NCBI GenBank assembly: GCA_032717465.1
Contig: CM064666.1
Coordinates: 2,789,501 to 2,853,500 of the forward strand
Length of the DNA: 64,000 nt
Direction of reading: 5' to 3'
Source of the DNA: Coenobita brevimanus
Lineage: Eukaryota; Arthropoda; Malacostraca; Decapoda; Coenobitidae
In this document: piece by piece, positions 31,172-42,370 of the stretch
Numbering within the stretch: position 1 is the stretch's first letter
Layout: every line of letters starts with the position of its first letter
Made by a program: the position numbers and the translations under genes
The notes under the pieces: model-generated
Seen by the model: the letters and a program-made list of their open reading frames with translations, nothing else
Database searches by the model: none
Told to the model about the DNA's origin: nothing

Positions 31172-32340
31172 ATGATGTCTACTATTACTACTCTTGATGA
31201 AGCCAAAGATTTTTTGTCAAATGTGCAAACAGTGTTGGATGTAGAAAACAGAACAAAGAATGAACTTAAGCTTGTTGCTCAACAATTGGGAATTGCTGTT
31301 CACTCTCATCATTCTAGAGATCAAATTGTTGGCATGATTAATAAAAGCTTGTTTAATGTAACTCCTCCAGATGAGCAAACGCAGATTGAAATAGCTAAGT
31401 TTCAGCTAGACCTGCAGGAGGCTCGTGCTAAGGAGGCTGAGTTTCAGGCACGTGGTAAGGAGGCTGAGTCTCAGGCTTGTATTCAGGAGGCACAGGCACA
31501 GGCTCAGGCACAAATTGAACTTGCTAGGATTCAGGCAGACTATGAGTATCGCATGAAACAAGGTGGAACTGGATCATCTAGCTCTGATGATTTTGATGTG
31601 GCTAAAAATGTTAAACTTGTCCCTCCTTTTAATGAATGATATAACAAAGTGTTTTCAGTTGTTTGAGAGGGTAGCTACAGGTTTTGATTGGCCCAAAAAG
31701 TATTGGCCAGTACTCCTTCAGAGTGTTCTCACCGGTAAAGCTCAAGTAACTTATGCGTTTTTGCCTCAGGATCAATCTGATATTTATGATGTAGTTAAGA
31801 GCTTGATTCTTAAGGCCTATGAGCTTGTTCCTAAAGCCTATAGAGTAAAATTTAGGACAACTTATAAGCAAGATAAGTAATCCCATGTTGAGTATGCAAA
31901 AATCAAAGAAGATCTGTTAAAGCAGTGGTTAAATTCTAAGAATGTAAATTCTGATTTTGATAAATTTAAGCAGATGATTTTGCTGGAGGACTTCAAGAGG
32001 TGTATTAATAAAGATGTAAGCCTATATCTTGATGAGAAAAGAATAGATAATTTGTCTGATGCTGCAGTTTTAGCTGATGAATATGTTCTCACTCACAAGA
32101 GATATTCTAAAGAAAAAAGGAAAGCTGAGAGTAAGTACGTTGCCTCTACTCAGAGTACAGGTAACAGGAAAGAGAATAAAGATGATGTTTCTCAGGAAGT
32201 AAATATCAGCTTCACCTCTAGATTTCAGAAAAGTAAATGTACTTATTGTAGTAAGATTGGTCATACTACGGAGAAATGTTTCTGGGGACAGCGTGATGTG
32301 AACAAAAAGGAGTCTTTAAATATTCAGTCAATTGGTCTAG
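31172..32340 (+). pseudogene. Gypsy 1 Gag with SCAN-like capsid and zinc knuckle
   Basis: The frame starts MMSTITTLDEAKDF and includes a coiled, Gln/Glu/Ala-rich stretch (31400-31540). A one-base shift near 31630 leads to FERVATGFDWPKKYWPVLLQ and GKAQVTYAFLP (capsid N-terminal type). After a TAA at 31878 it continues as MILLEDFKRCINKDVSLYL and NLSDAAVLADEYVLTHK, which has the layout of a SCAN domain, and ends with a CTYCSKIGHTTEKC zinc knuckle (Cys-x2-Cys-x4-His-x4-Cys) near 32230. Gag packages element RNA; this one is interrupted twice. Confidence 0.8.
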
Positions 32341-32529
32341 TGTCCACCCTTGAGAGTTCCCAGAATTCTTTAACCGAGTTAACTGAACCTGCTTTGAGGG
32401 GTAAATTAAATTCTCATGATGAAGCTCCTCTTTTGAGCAGTAACGTGGGTGACACTCTCAAGAGTTCATGTGCTAATTTCCTGTCTGATGGTTTTGTCAG
32501 TCCTCTGGACAGTAATGACAGGAAATCAG

Positions 32530-32688
32530 TTAAAATATATCGTGGTACAGGTGCTTGCCAATCCCTTATGCTGACCAGTGTTCTAGGCTCTAATGTTAAT
32601 TCCTCTGATGAAACTGTAATCTTACAAGGTGTAGGGAATAATTACTTCTCTGTCCCTCTGTGCAGAGTGAATTTAGAGTCTGGTTTTG
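32530..32688 (+). pseudogene. Gypsy 1 protease, split, catalytic Asp lost
   Basis: The flap-side motif RGTGACQSLML near 32545 stands where retroviral-type aspartic proteases have D-T/S-G-A, so the catalytic Asp is now Gly. The domain is cut at 32689 by the inserted piggyBac relative and resumes at 34668, where PMSGVTFLLGNDIGG matches the conserved second protease block. The two parts are in the same frame around the TTAA. Confidence 0.75.
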
Positions 32689-34667
32689 TTAACCCCTACA
32701 CCGCGGGCTTGTTTACCAATGACTTGCGTGTGCCGCGGGGTTATTTGGGCTCCGACAGACTCTCAAAAAATATTTGCCAAAAATCAGTTATTAGTCCTAG
32801 AATAATAAAATTACATATGCTTATGGCACATACCTTCAGCTTTCTCCTGGAATGATTGTTGAGCCTTCGTCGGTTACCGTAGGACTTTTGGAGACTTCTG
32901 AAGTAGGGTAACGAAGTCTCCACTTTACACTTCCCGACAACCCGTAATATGATTACCACAGCCAGATACAAACACTATAAACACTATTCTACAATTTTCA
33001 AGTAGTTTGGGATCCATACTAAAAAAAAAAAAAAACACTATGAAAGCAATGGAAATTACGAGCGCGTCTGATCGTCGCACTGGCACTAGTTCGCTTTTGT
33101 TACTCTGTCATTTATTATTCATAAAACCCCTCACACTTTATATTTCTATTACTATATAACACTTATATATATCTACAGTCTTTATCCATAAGTTTCCTTC
33201 AGTAGTATTAGTTTATTGTCACTGTAGGGATTCAATTTCTTTCAGTAAAATACGTAGCATTCACTTTCTCGTCCTGTATACTGGCATTGAGAGTGAATGT
33301 CACTTTCATCTTCACTCTCATAACTCATAGCATTCAGACATGCTAGAGTGAAACTTTCACTTTCATTACTCTTAGGGTATATACTCGTATTCTTATAATA
33401 CTACTCATTTACATTTCTATTTACGTTCTCTATTTTATTTACGTTATTTACATTTCTATTTTATTTACACTGTGTTGTGCACTGTCACTTGAAATAACTT
33501 ATAAAAATATTTTCCATTGTTCACGTATATTTACATTCATTACTTTCACTTGCTGTTTACACATTATTTACACATTATTTACAATTCCACATGCACTGTT
33601 TTACTCAATAGAAAGATCGTAGTCACTCTTTTATCAATTGTCAGCCCTTTACCTCTTTCCACACGAGGTTTAGTAGGGGGTAAAGGTCACAGAGCCATTT
33701 GCATGGGGGTGAAAAAAGGCCTTGAAGTCAGCAAGAAGAAACATACGTCCCCTCACTTCGGAAGATGAGAGTAAACTGATAACGCAGGGCCAGCCTGGAG
33801 GCCTGTTTAGGGGTTATTCAGAGTTACCAATATTGGTTCTTGAAACAGCTAAGTCTAGCACTGATATGATTGGCAGGAAATCTAGACAATACATTATAAA
33901 TTTGGTAGTTCCAGGTGAATGTAAATATCACTTAGGCTTCTCCCTTCCCTCCTTACATGTATATTTATTACGAAAATAGATTAGAGGCCTACTTAGGAGA
34001 TATATAATCAGAGCTACCAATGTTAAATCTTGAAACAGCTTTGTGTAGCACTGATATGACTGGCAGGAAATCTAGACAATACATTATAAATTAGGTAGTT
34101 CCAGGTGAATGTAAATATCACTTAGGCTTCTCCCTTCCCTCCTTACATGTATATTTATTTCGAAAATAGATTATACGGCATATTTCAAGGGGAAAAAAAC
34201 AGCGAAAATTAGCGAACGAGTGCACTTGAGGTGTTGTCAGGTGATAATTAGCCAATTCCAGGTGTATGGAACTCTCACTTACCTTATTTCTTTCTTGTAT
34301 ATATTATTTGGTATAAGAATACGACATAGGGCTTATTTCAATGGATGAAATCAGTGAAAAATTCCAGGGAAGATTTACTTAGCGTAGCATGGCCGGGCAG
34401 GCGAGAGGATAGGATAATGGAGGGGGGGTAGGGAGGGGAGTCAAGAACGGGGAGAAATGGCTAAATTGTCAACAATGGATGGGAGTACAGATGAGATTAG
34501 GAGTGCTGACTAGTGTTGGACATTGGCAGTACTGATAGATGATACAAGCCCCCACTTGGAAGCCCGGGTGAATTCAAAATAACACAGAATCACAAAAGCG
34601 ACGCCCCGCGGTATGATCCCTTGCTCCCAAGCATCACGAAAGTGACGCCCCGCGGTTAAGGGGTTAA
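32689..34667 (-). mobile_element. Internally deleted piggyBac relative, 1.98 kb
   Basis: Bounded by TTAA at 32689-32692 and 34664-34667. Reading the - strand, about 600 bp of the left part corresponds to 20096-20880 of the piggyBac element, and about 900 bp of the right part corresponds to 23030-23862, including the hairpin GCGTCAC/GTGACGC region and CTAGGACTAATAACTGATTT. Almost the whole transposase is missing. It would depend on an enzyme supplied by a relative such as the copy at 20096. Confidence 0.9.
33795..34165. repeat. Tandem duplication of about 180 bp in the deleted element
   Basis: Two adjacent near-identical units share CTTGAAACAGCT, GGCAGGAAATCTAGACAATA, TTCCAGGTGAATGTAAATAT and TACATGTATATTTATT. 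The autonomous copy has only one partly matching unit near 20600-20680. Confidence 0.8.
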
Positions 34668-35025
34668 TGGTTCCATTATGGTTGGGTTGGTTGAGACACT
34701 CCCAATGTCAGGTGTAACTTTCTTACTTGGAAATGATATTGGTGGAAGTCAAGTGTGTTCAGCTCCTCAGTTGTCTAGTGAACCAGTGACTGCGACCCAG
34801 GACTGTGATGTCCCTGATGTGTTCTTTGCATGTGCTGTCACTAGGGCTAAGTCTAAAGTTACTGGTGACTTAGAGGATAATGATGATGATGATGTTATCC
34901 TAGCTGACACTTTTCTTGCTAATTTGGACCACTCACCAGATGAAACAGTACCCCGTAGTGTTGATAATTTGACTTATCAAGAGTTGGTTGAGTTGCAGGT
35001 TGCTGACTCTGAGTTGAAGGTCTAG
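34668..35025 (+). pseudogene. Gypsy 1 protease end and linker
   Basis: This starts just after the TTAA with MVGLVETLPMSG and LLGNDIGGSQVC, then an acidic linker (LEDNDDDDVILAD) and LTYQELVELQVADSELKV before a stop. A frameshift here moves into the integrase frame (CNEEESAGAS..., WEVVHQVVIP). Confidence 0.7.
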
Positions 35026-36470
35026 CTAACTCTGCTTGCAATGAGGAAGAGTCAGCTGGTGCTTCTACTTGTTATTATATAAAGTCAGGAGTACTTATGA
35101 GGAAGTAGAGACCCCCAACAGCATCAGCCGACTGTGAATGGGAGGTTGTACATCAAGTTGTCATTCCTCGTGTTTGTAGGCAGGATATCATTAGAGTGGC
35201 TCATGATTCCAGTTTGGCAGGACACCTTGGAGTGAGGAAGACTGTGGCACGCATTTTGAAACACTTCTACTGGCCAGGTATCTTCAGAGATGTTTCCTGG
35301 TATTGTAAGTCTTGTCACACCTGTCAAGTTGTGGGGAAGTGTAATCAGACCGAAAAGGTTGCACCTCCAGTTCCCATTCCTCCTTTTGAGGCGCCATTCA
35401 CCCGTGTGTTGGTGGATATTGTGGGCCCTCTTCCTAAGACTTCTTCAGGATTCTCTTATGTGTTGACCCTGATTGATATGGCTACTCGTTATCCTGAAGC
35501 CATTCCACTTAGAAATATCTCAGCAAAGAACGTGGTTAAGGAAATGCTAGGGTTCTTCACCAAGTTTGGTCTGCCCAAGGAGGTACAATCAGACCGGGGA
35601 AGTAATTTCATGTCAAATGTTTTCAAGCAGTCTCTGAAAGAGTTGGGCATCACCCAGATCACGTCTTCAGTTTACCATCCCCAGACCCAAGGAGCGTTGA
35701 AGAGATATCATCAAACACTCAAATCGATGCTCAGGAAATACTGTTTGGAACATCAGAAAGATTGGGATAAAGGTCTTTTATTCGTTGTATTTGCCGCAAG
35801 AGAATCTCCAAATGAATCACTGGGCTTCTCACCCTTTGAACTACTGTTTGGCCATGAAGTAAGAGGACCCCTTAAGCTACTCAAGGAATGCTGGCTGTTG
35901 GATGAAGATGACGTCAACCTGCTGGAGTATGTGATGAAGTTCAAAGAACGGCTGTCCACTGCTTTACAGCTGGCGAGAGAGAATTTAGGAGCTGCTCACG
36001 AGAAGATGAAGACTTGGTATGATAAGAAGTCCAGGTTACGCCACTTTCAGCCAGGAGATCAGGTTTTGATTCTGCTACCGGTGCATGGGCAACCTCTTCA
36101 AGCCAAGTTTAGTGGTCCTTATTTCGTGGAGAAGAAACTCAGTGATGTCAACTATGTCATCGCCACACCAGATCTTAGAAAGAACAAGCAACTTTGTTAC
36201 ATCAGCATGCTAAAGTTATATCACAGGCGGGACGAAAATAACCCAGTCTGCACTGTAGCTGTTCCACCCGAGTCTGCAAGTGAAGCTTTCCCATGCAGTA
36301 TGAGCCTGAGTGATAGTTTGGGGAAGAATCCTGATATCATGAATGATCTCCAGACTAAGCTTTCTCATCTAGCTCCCGAGGAAAGGCAGGAGTTTTCGGC
36401 ATTACTGCAGGAGTACCCGCAAGTGTTCCGTGCCACTCCAGGAAGAACCACTGTGTTGATGCATGATGTC
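35026..36470 (+). pseudogene. Gypsy 1 integrase with GPY/F domain
   Basis: The zinc-binding module is HDSSLAGHLGVRKT...CKSCHTC (HHCC) near 35200-35330. The catalytic core has LVDIVGPLPK (first Asp), VQSDRGSNF (second Asp) and GALKRYHQTLKSML, where the expected catalytic Glu is Lys. It is followed by KFSGPYFVEKK, a GPY/F motif. Upstream, a TAG at 35106-35108 interrupts the same frame. Integrase inserts the cDNA into the host genome. Its position before RT defines the Gmr1-like order. The open frame from 35196 continues straight into RT. Confidence 0.87.
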
Positions 36471-37205
36471 GATGTTGGAGACGCAAAGCCAATTAAACTG
36501 CCTCCTTACCGTGTGAACCCAGTGAAAGTTCCTCTCATCCAGAAGGAGCTTGGCTACCTGTTGGACCACAAGATGATTGAGCCCTGTCAGAGCGAGTGGA
36601 GTTCTCCTGTCACTCTAATCCCTAAGCCAGGTGGGTCATAGCGGCTTTGCATCGACTACAGACGTGTTAATCAGATAACCAAAACAGACACCTACCCTCT
36701 TCCTCACGTGGAAGATTGCATAGACAAGATTGGAAAGGCTAGGTACATAAGTAAGTTTGATTTGTTAAAGGGATACTGGCAAGTACCTATGACTGAACGT
36801 GCTAGGGAGACCTCAAGTTTTGTAACACTAGGAAAGACTTTTGCATGTTCTGTAATGCCATATGGTATGAAGAATGCACCAGCCACTTTTCAGAAGCTCA
36901 TGAATGTTGTAACAGAGGGTTTGGCAGGGTGTGTTGTTTATATTGATGATGTATTAATCTTCAGTGACAACTGGAAAGATCACCTCTGCCATGTCAGTAA
37001 ATTTCTTGAGCGTTTGGTTGAGGCTAATCTTGTAGCTAATTTATCAAAGTGTGAGTTTGGTTAAGGTAAAGTTCAGTACCTTGGGTACGTAATTGGTGAT
37101 GGACACGTTGCACCACCAGGAGCTAAGGTTCAGGTTATAAGTGATCTTCCCAGACCTAAAAGTAGGAAAGAGCTACAAAGATTTTTGGGAATGGTAGGTT
37201 ATTAC
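36471..37205 (+). pseudogene. Gypsy 1 reverse transcriptase
   Basis: Motifs in order are LPPYRVNPVKVPLIQKEL, SEWSSPVTLIPKPGGS-stop-RLCIDYRRVNQ, YISKFDLLKGYWQVPM, MPYGMKNAPATFQKLMN, VVYIDDVLIFSD (catalytic YIDD) and KCEFG-stop-GKVQYLGYV. The first stop (TAG at 36639-36641) replaces the Trp usual at this position, and the second is TAA at 37062-37064. Catalytic residues are intact. This is clearly Ty3/gypsy-type RT rather than copia-type. Confidence 0.87.
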
Positions 37206-37742
37206 AGGAGATTTGTTCTTAATTTTTCAATTCTTGTATCGCCACTTACAGACCTACTGAAACAGGGAGTTAAATTTGTCTGGACCGATAACTGTGAATC
37301 CTCTTTCAGCAAACTTAAAGCTATCCTATTAAGTCAGCCAGTGCTCGCTACTCCAAATTTTGCTAAGCCTTTTAAGATGGCTGTTGACGCAAGTGATACA
37401 GAAGCTGGGGCTGTTTTGCTGCAAGAGGATGATCAGGGTATTGAACACCCTGTATCTTATTACAGTAAGAAGTTCACTCCACCTCAAAAGAACTACTCAG
37501 TTATTGGGAAAGAGCTTTTGGCCATGATTTTGGGTTTACAGCATTTTTCATTTTATTTGTGTTCTGGTTTTGACTCCATAGTCATTTATACCGATCATAA
37601 CCTACTGAAATTCCTTAGTAAGTTTAAAGATAAAAATCAGAGATTGACAAGATGGAGTCTACTTCTTCAGGAGTATTCATTAGACATACAACATGTCAAG
37701 AGGAAAGAAAATGTTATTGCAGATTGCTTATCTAGACTTTAG
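37206..37742 (+). pseudogene. Gypsy 1 RNase H
   Basis: The same frame as the last RT part: PFKMAVDASDTEAGAVLLQ (first Asp), YSKKFTPPQKNYSVIGKELL (catalytic Glu), IYTDHNLLKFLSKFKDKNQR (Asp) and ENVIADCLSRL-stop (final Asp). All four acidic positions of Ty3-type RNase H are present. There are no stops after 37064. The enzyme removes RNA from the hybrid during cDNA synthesis. Confidence 0.85.
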
Positions 37743-37790
37743 ACAGATTGCTTTAGAGTAATAAGAAATTTCCTTTGCAATTTTTTTTTC

Positions 37791-37802
37791 TTTGTGGGGA
37801 GG
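37791..37802 (+). promoter_or_regulatory. Polypurine tract
   Basis: TTTGTGGGGAGG lies directly before the 3' LTR start TGTTACATAG, as expected for the plus-strand primer. Confidence 0.75.
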
Positions 37803-37903
37803 TGTTACATAGCCTATGATTTCATCATCCCTTGTATAATTCTAATTTATGATACAGTTTTCTTCATGACTGCATCATCCTTTGTATGATCCTAATGTAC
37901 AGT
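37803..37903 (+). repeat. Gypsy 1 right LTR, truncated
   Basis: The first 101 bp match the left LTR with a few differences, then the match ends abruptly after CCTAATGTACAGT. The remaining 780 bp are missing, so the target duplication cannot be seen. Confidence 0.88.
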
Positions 37904-38474
37904 TGCGAGCAGATGACTCGAGGCCACCTAGTCCACCAACATGTTGGTGTTTTGTCTGGCAACAGTGGTAGCTGTGAACTTGACCGAGATTCAGTCAGCT
38001 GTTCGGGGGAGACAAACCCAGTGATAATTTGTCAATGTGCAGTTCTAACTGGTCTCCAGTCAATACCATGCAAGTAAACGTATTATACTGATAATGATTA
38101 ACGTGTCATACACATGGTAGATATATTTATAACCATAGTATTACAACACAGGCATCCAAATAGTGGTGCGTTCATTCATGTGAGACACACGGGTATCGGT
38201 AGTGATTTATTTCGTTGGACTATGGTCGTGAACCAAACAACCTTTACCAGTTTTCAAGAGATATGCCGTAGGGTTATCGGCTTCTCCGCAACCTAGCATT
38301 ATTATCACAAAAAACACCGTCATGCCAGTCATCCTTCACCGTTAACCTCACTTTCATCGACCTCTGACTCCAAAGCAGGTGGGACAGTTAAAGGTTCACA
38401 CCACAGTAGGCGAAACAAGGGGAGGGGGGTGTGGGAGTTATATGGTGGGTGGTGGGTGAGGAAGGGCGGGACCA
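37904..38474. other. Unclassified DNA after the broken LTR
   Basis: No supported ORF. Includes the palindrome CACCAACATGTTGGTG near 37936. Confidence 0.5.
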
Positions 38475-38627
38475 TGATCTAAGTAGGGGAGGTCAGCCAG
38501 ACAGCGCGCCACGTGACCCTTCATGACGTCACATCAGCCCTTTGGCGAGCGGGTTCAGCTTGTCCCATTCCATGCATGAATGAATGAATAGGGACACCAT
38601 GATCTAGACACCACAGCATCAAGCCCG

Positions 38628-38629
<2 letters not shown>

Positions 38630-38681
<52 letters not shown>
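38630..38681. repeat. (GA)n microsatellite
   Basis: About 25 GA units followed by GACA units and further GA. Confidence 0.95.
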
Positions 38682-38697
<16 letters not shown>

Positions 38698-38862
38698 TAG
38701 ACAGAGACAGAGAGAGAGAGAGAATGAATGAATGAATATAATATACACCAGGAATGATGGCTGTATTTTATCACACTAATAAATGCTGAAAATTACATTG
38801 ATTTATTCATTTATCCGTCTAAGAGCCATCATAAACGTTGCTCGCGTTATTATATATCGGGA

Positions 38863-38863
<1 letters not shown>

Positions 38864-38919
<56 letters not shown>
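38864..38919. repeat. (GA)n microsatellite
   Basis: About 27 GA units followed by imperfect GATA units. Confidence 0.95.
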
Positions 38920-38922
<3 letters not shown>

Positions 38923-39408
38923 ATAGATAGTTAGATAGATAGAGAGACAGATAGATAGATAGGTAGGTAGGGAGATGAGTGTGAATGTGATCGAATGTGT
39001 ATTTGTGTGTGAAGGTTTTTATTTTGTTATTTTCTTTTCCTTTGTCGTATCGCTACCCCACCGTGGTGGGAAGGTGCGATTAAGTATAAAACAAAAAATA
39101 TAGATAGATAGATAGGAGAAACATATATTAAGTCCTGCTGTGGAATGTTACAGGCGGATGATAATGTGATTTATTGATATACTGACTATGGTTATGGTAA
39201 ATGGTTATAAAGACATAAAATACTGTATACTGTAGGAGAGATGAAGCTATGAATGAAGCAGTGTGGTTGAACATCAGATAGCGTGTCCAGGCTGACGCCA
39301 GCCAGCCAGCCTTGACAGCAAGGACTAGGAAGGCAGTTGGGGAGGGGGGTGTGACGTCATGCAGGCGGGGATTCCCCACTGTCTGGCTGACCTCCCCTAC
39401 TTAGATCA

Positions 39409-39806
39409 CACAGTGGACGTTCACGTAAACTGCTTCGAAAAGGCAGCAAGGTCAGTTTTTAGTAGTTTGCGAAGTTCACATATTTTTTGGTGTGGTTATA
39501 AATCCAGTTATCCTTTGATGGTCAGTGTAAGTCCATATAAAATGAGAGTGGTCAAGTTTAAAACCAATACCCTATGTCGGATAGTGGTTTGAAAATGATC
39601 ACTGATAATAATACATGATTACTGCATGACCCTCCCGAATGACCACACCAAGAATCTTTGTTTTATTTATTTTAATGTTCACTTAGAACGGATATGAGTA
39701 AATGACACGATAGCCCACGTGGATTTGTTGAATAAAACTTAGCCGGTATGAGGTTTTCTGATTAAAATGATATGTGGGTGAATGGTTATAAGGTAAAAGT
39801 GAGAAC

Positions 39807-39866
<60 letters not shown>

Positions 39867-40380
39867 TAAATATGGTGGAGAATTGTAAGAATTATGGTAA
39901 ACAGACAGTTTAAGGAAAAACTGATTGGCGAGTGTGGAAGAGCAGTAGATAAAGGCCAGAATATAGAGATGTGTTGATCGTATGCCTGACACTTCTGTAT
40001 ATGACTGTTACCAGGTATCTTATAGTCATAAAATTTAATGATAGGGAAAAGATTTCTGGAGGCGACAGTACTCTAATGCATATGTATAAATTTACTGACG
40101 ATATGTACTGTATAACAAACATATTTTTATACTGTATCACTAAATAATTTTAATTTTATTAAAATAATGTTCAGAGATTAATTGATATAGTAATAAGAAG
40201 TCTTGATGAACACATATTACCAATACTTGCACCACTGTTTATTAAGCTTTACAATCCACATAAAATATACCATAGAAATAGTGCATAATGAACCATAACA
40301 TGAAGAGCGATGATTTTTCCCGAAGCGTCAAAGATATTAGAAATGCAACTATATGAGCGATGTGTTAATATTCTGTTCAC
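39409..40380. other. Non-coding stretch with a CA microsatellite
   Basis: Nothing recognisable apart from a (CA)n array at about 39808-39862. Confidence 0.55.
39808..39862. repeat. (CA)n microsatellite
   Basis: About 27 CA units. Confidence 0.95.
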
Positions 40381-40902
40381 GTGCAGATACGATACGACCG
40401 TAGGAACATGTACGAGGAGGCCAGAAGTGGACACGTCACCGTCAATGTCTGGGGGTGGGTGTGCATCCACGGCATGATTGATGTCACCAGGATAGAAGGG
40501 AGTTTCACTGCTGAAAAATGCATTGAAATTTTGCAGGATTTTTCACTCCCTCAGTCTAGAAGCGGAACTGTCCATTTCCTCCCGGCCCTATAATTTTTCT
40601 TCAGGACTGCTGCCCCATCCACACGGCGAGAAGAGTCTCAGAATGGTTTGGAGGTCGAGAGGACTTGCAGATGTTCGACTGGCTCAGTAAGGGAGCAGAC
40701 ATGCCCCATCGAAATGTATGGGGGAATATGGTTAACTGTTGGAAGCCTGAGAGGGAACGGACACCAGATGAACTATTGACCCACGTCCATGCCTAGTGGG
40801 AACAGTTCAGAAGCCAGCAACAGCTCATACGGAACCATGTCGCCTCGATGCCGAACAGACTGCGGGAGATGATCGAGGAAAGTGGGTTGGCTTCCTACTA
40901 AT
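40381..40902 (+). pseudogene. Tc1/mariner transposase C-terminal relic
   Basis: In two frames joined by a shift near 40575, the sequence encodes VNVWGWVCIHGMIDVTRIEG, FTAEKCIEILQDF, IFLQDCCPIHTARRVSEWF (second catalytic Asp in QD), a damaged W...-NVWG block where the third catalytic residue would lie, RTPDELLTHVHA-stop-WEQFR and MPNRLREMIEESG near the end. This is the second half of a DDE_3-type (Tc1) transposase. The N-terminal DNA-binding half and terminal repeats are not visible. Confidence 0.85.
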
Positions 40903-41166
40903 GAATGAGTTCCATAGAATCTTATTTTTTGTATTTTTTTTTTAATTATCCTCTGATTATAATGGATATTATTCCATGCAGTAGAACAATCTATCAGTAA
41001 CTTTAATAACTTACTATAACTTATCTGCTAATATAATTGATATGACATATCTTATATATTTTGCTCACTGGCATGATTTTTATTACGGGGCACTTATACA
41101 CGAATTAGTTACGTTTATGTGCATTTCTTAAGGCAACTTTCCTGCAACAATAGCAGGTATTTTCCA

Positions 41167-41938
41167 TTAACCCGCCCCATCCCAACGTTTTCTGGGCAGT
41201 GGTACGCCCTAGTCCTGACATTTTTAGACCTTTTTTTTTTAGGCTCAAACATTCGCTTTTGGTGAGAAACATCGAATATTCATAGAGAAATCGCTCACCT
41301 GAGGTTTAAAATACTCGATCCAGGTACGAGTACCTCCTTACCAGACTGGGTTTTCTAACAGGCTGGCACCAAAGAAAATGAGTTCTATGGGAGGGTAACT
41401 ATTTTATCCACTCATAAACAGTATTTATTTATTTACTTGGTATGAATTTATATGTAGTACAAGAGTATATTGGTTTTCAAACAGTAATATAGGCATTATA
41501 AGCATTGTTTCACTCACTAACTCATCACCATTCATGACCTTTTTTTCCCACATTACCTAATCATCATTTCTGACTGTTTCTTCCTCTAGTGCTATGTAAA
41601 CTTTGTCCTCCACATTGTCATCGATTGGGGAATCACTCTGGCCCTGAATGTCTTTATTGGCCAGGTCGCTGGTAACAGGTGAATTGCCGAGACAGTTGCA
41701 TGCAGGGGGGGGGGAGAGATGCGGTGTATGGCATTGTCCCTGCTTGGTATCTTGTAGAGGAATAGAGGAAGGTGTCCCGTGTATATGTGCCAAAAATCAC
41801 TCGCGAAATCACTTGCGAATATTGAAAATTGTGCAAATTAAGGACCTTGCAATGTTGCCGCTTTAATTTACGTCTCCGGGATATGAGCGCACATCATGTG
41901 AGGACGTGAATTCACATCTCCGGCACGGGGCGGGTTAA
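41167..41938. mobile_element. TTAA MITE, family 2 copy 2, 772 bp
   Basis: Flanked by TTAA at 41167-41170 and 41935-41938. The ends are the perfect inverted repeat TTAACCCGCCCC. The interior matches 27811-28574. The right subterminal part contains short palindromic words (ACGTCTCCGG, GACGTGAATTCAC). No transposase. Confidence 0.9.
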
Positions 41939-42362
41939 AATATGATGTTTTCTTGATTGACATAATCACAACTCTAGACATTTTGCCAACATGTTAGACA
42001 TCTTGCACCTGCTGACCTGCCTAAAGTGCTGTTTTCCAGTCGTGATAAAGATTTTAAAAAATTACTCAGGAATAACTTGGTCAGTGTGTGATCAATAACA
42101 AATACAGGTAAACTACTAACAACTGCACTTGCTGTCTGTTCGATGAAGTTTTAAGTGAACGTCACTTATAATACAATATATATTACATAACTCACAGTTA
42201 CATTATAATATAACATACAGATCTAAGGAAATCCGATAATCTAAGCTTAAGAAACGCTGCACCTACAACGTATTTAAATAGATGTTATAATATGGTAATA
42301 TTTCTTCCTGAAATATTGTTATTCATGTATTTTGCCACACATAATGCATTTTTCTATTATTT
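41939..42362. other. AT-rich stretch, nothing recognised
   Basis: No ORF or repeat that I can support. Confidence 0.5.
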
Positions 42363-42370
42363 TAGTCTTT

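Larger units (their letters stand above)
30212..37903 (+). mobile_element. Ty3/gypsy element, Gmr1-like, integrase before RT
   Basis: Order on the + strand: 5' LTR (30212-31090), primer site region, gag with SCAN-like capsid and zinc knuckle, protease, integrase, reverse transcriptase, RNase H, polypurine tract and a truncated 3' LTR (37803-37903). Integrase upstream of RT is the copia-like order known in the Gmr1 group of gypsy elements and not in ordinary gypsy. A 1.98 kb piggyBac relative sits inside the protease. Stops, a frameshift and lost catalytic residues show it is dead. Confidence 0.85.
38475..39408. mobile_element. Element with 30 bp perfect inverted ends, 934 bp
   Basis: 38475-38504 and 39379-39408 are exact reverse complements (outer sequence TGATCTAAGTAGGGGAGGTC). 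Further inside, both arms carry TGACGTCA near 38523 and 39351. The interior holds two GA microsatellites and no ORF. It looks like a non-autonomous DNA element. The target duplication is not clear, so the superfamily is open. Confidence 0.65.

Noticed and set aside
37904..38300. Continuation of the right LTR of gypsy 1
   Set aside because: The match to the left LTR ends sharply at 37903; nothing after resembles 30313-31090.
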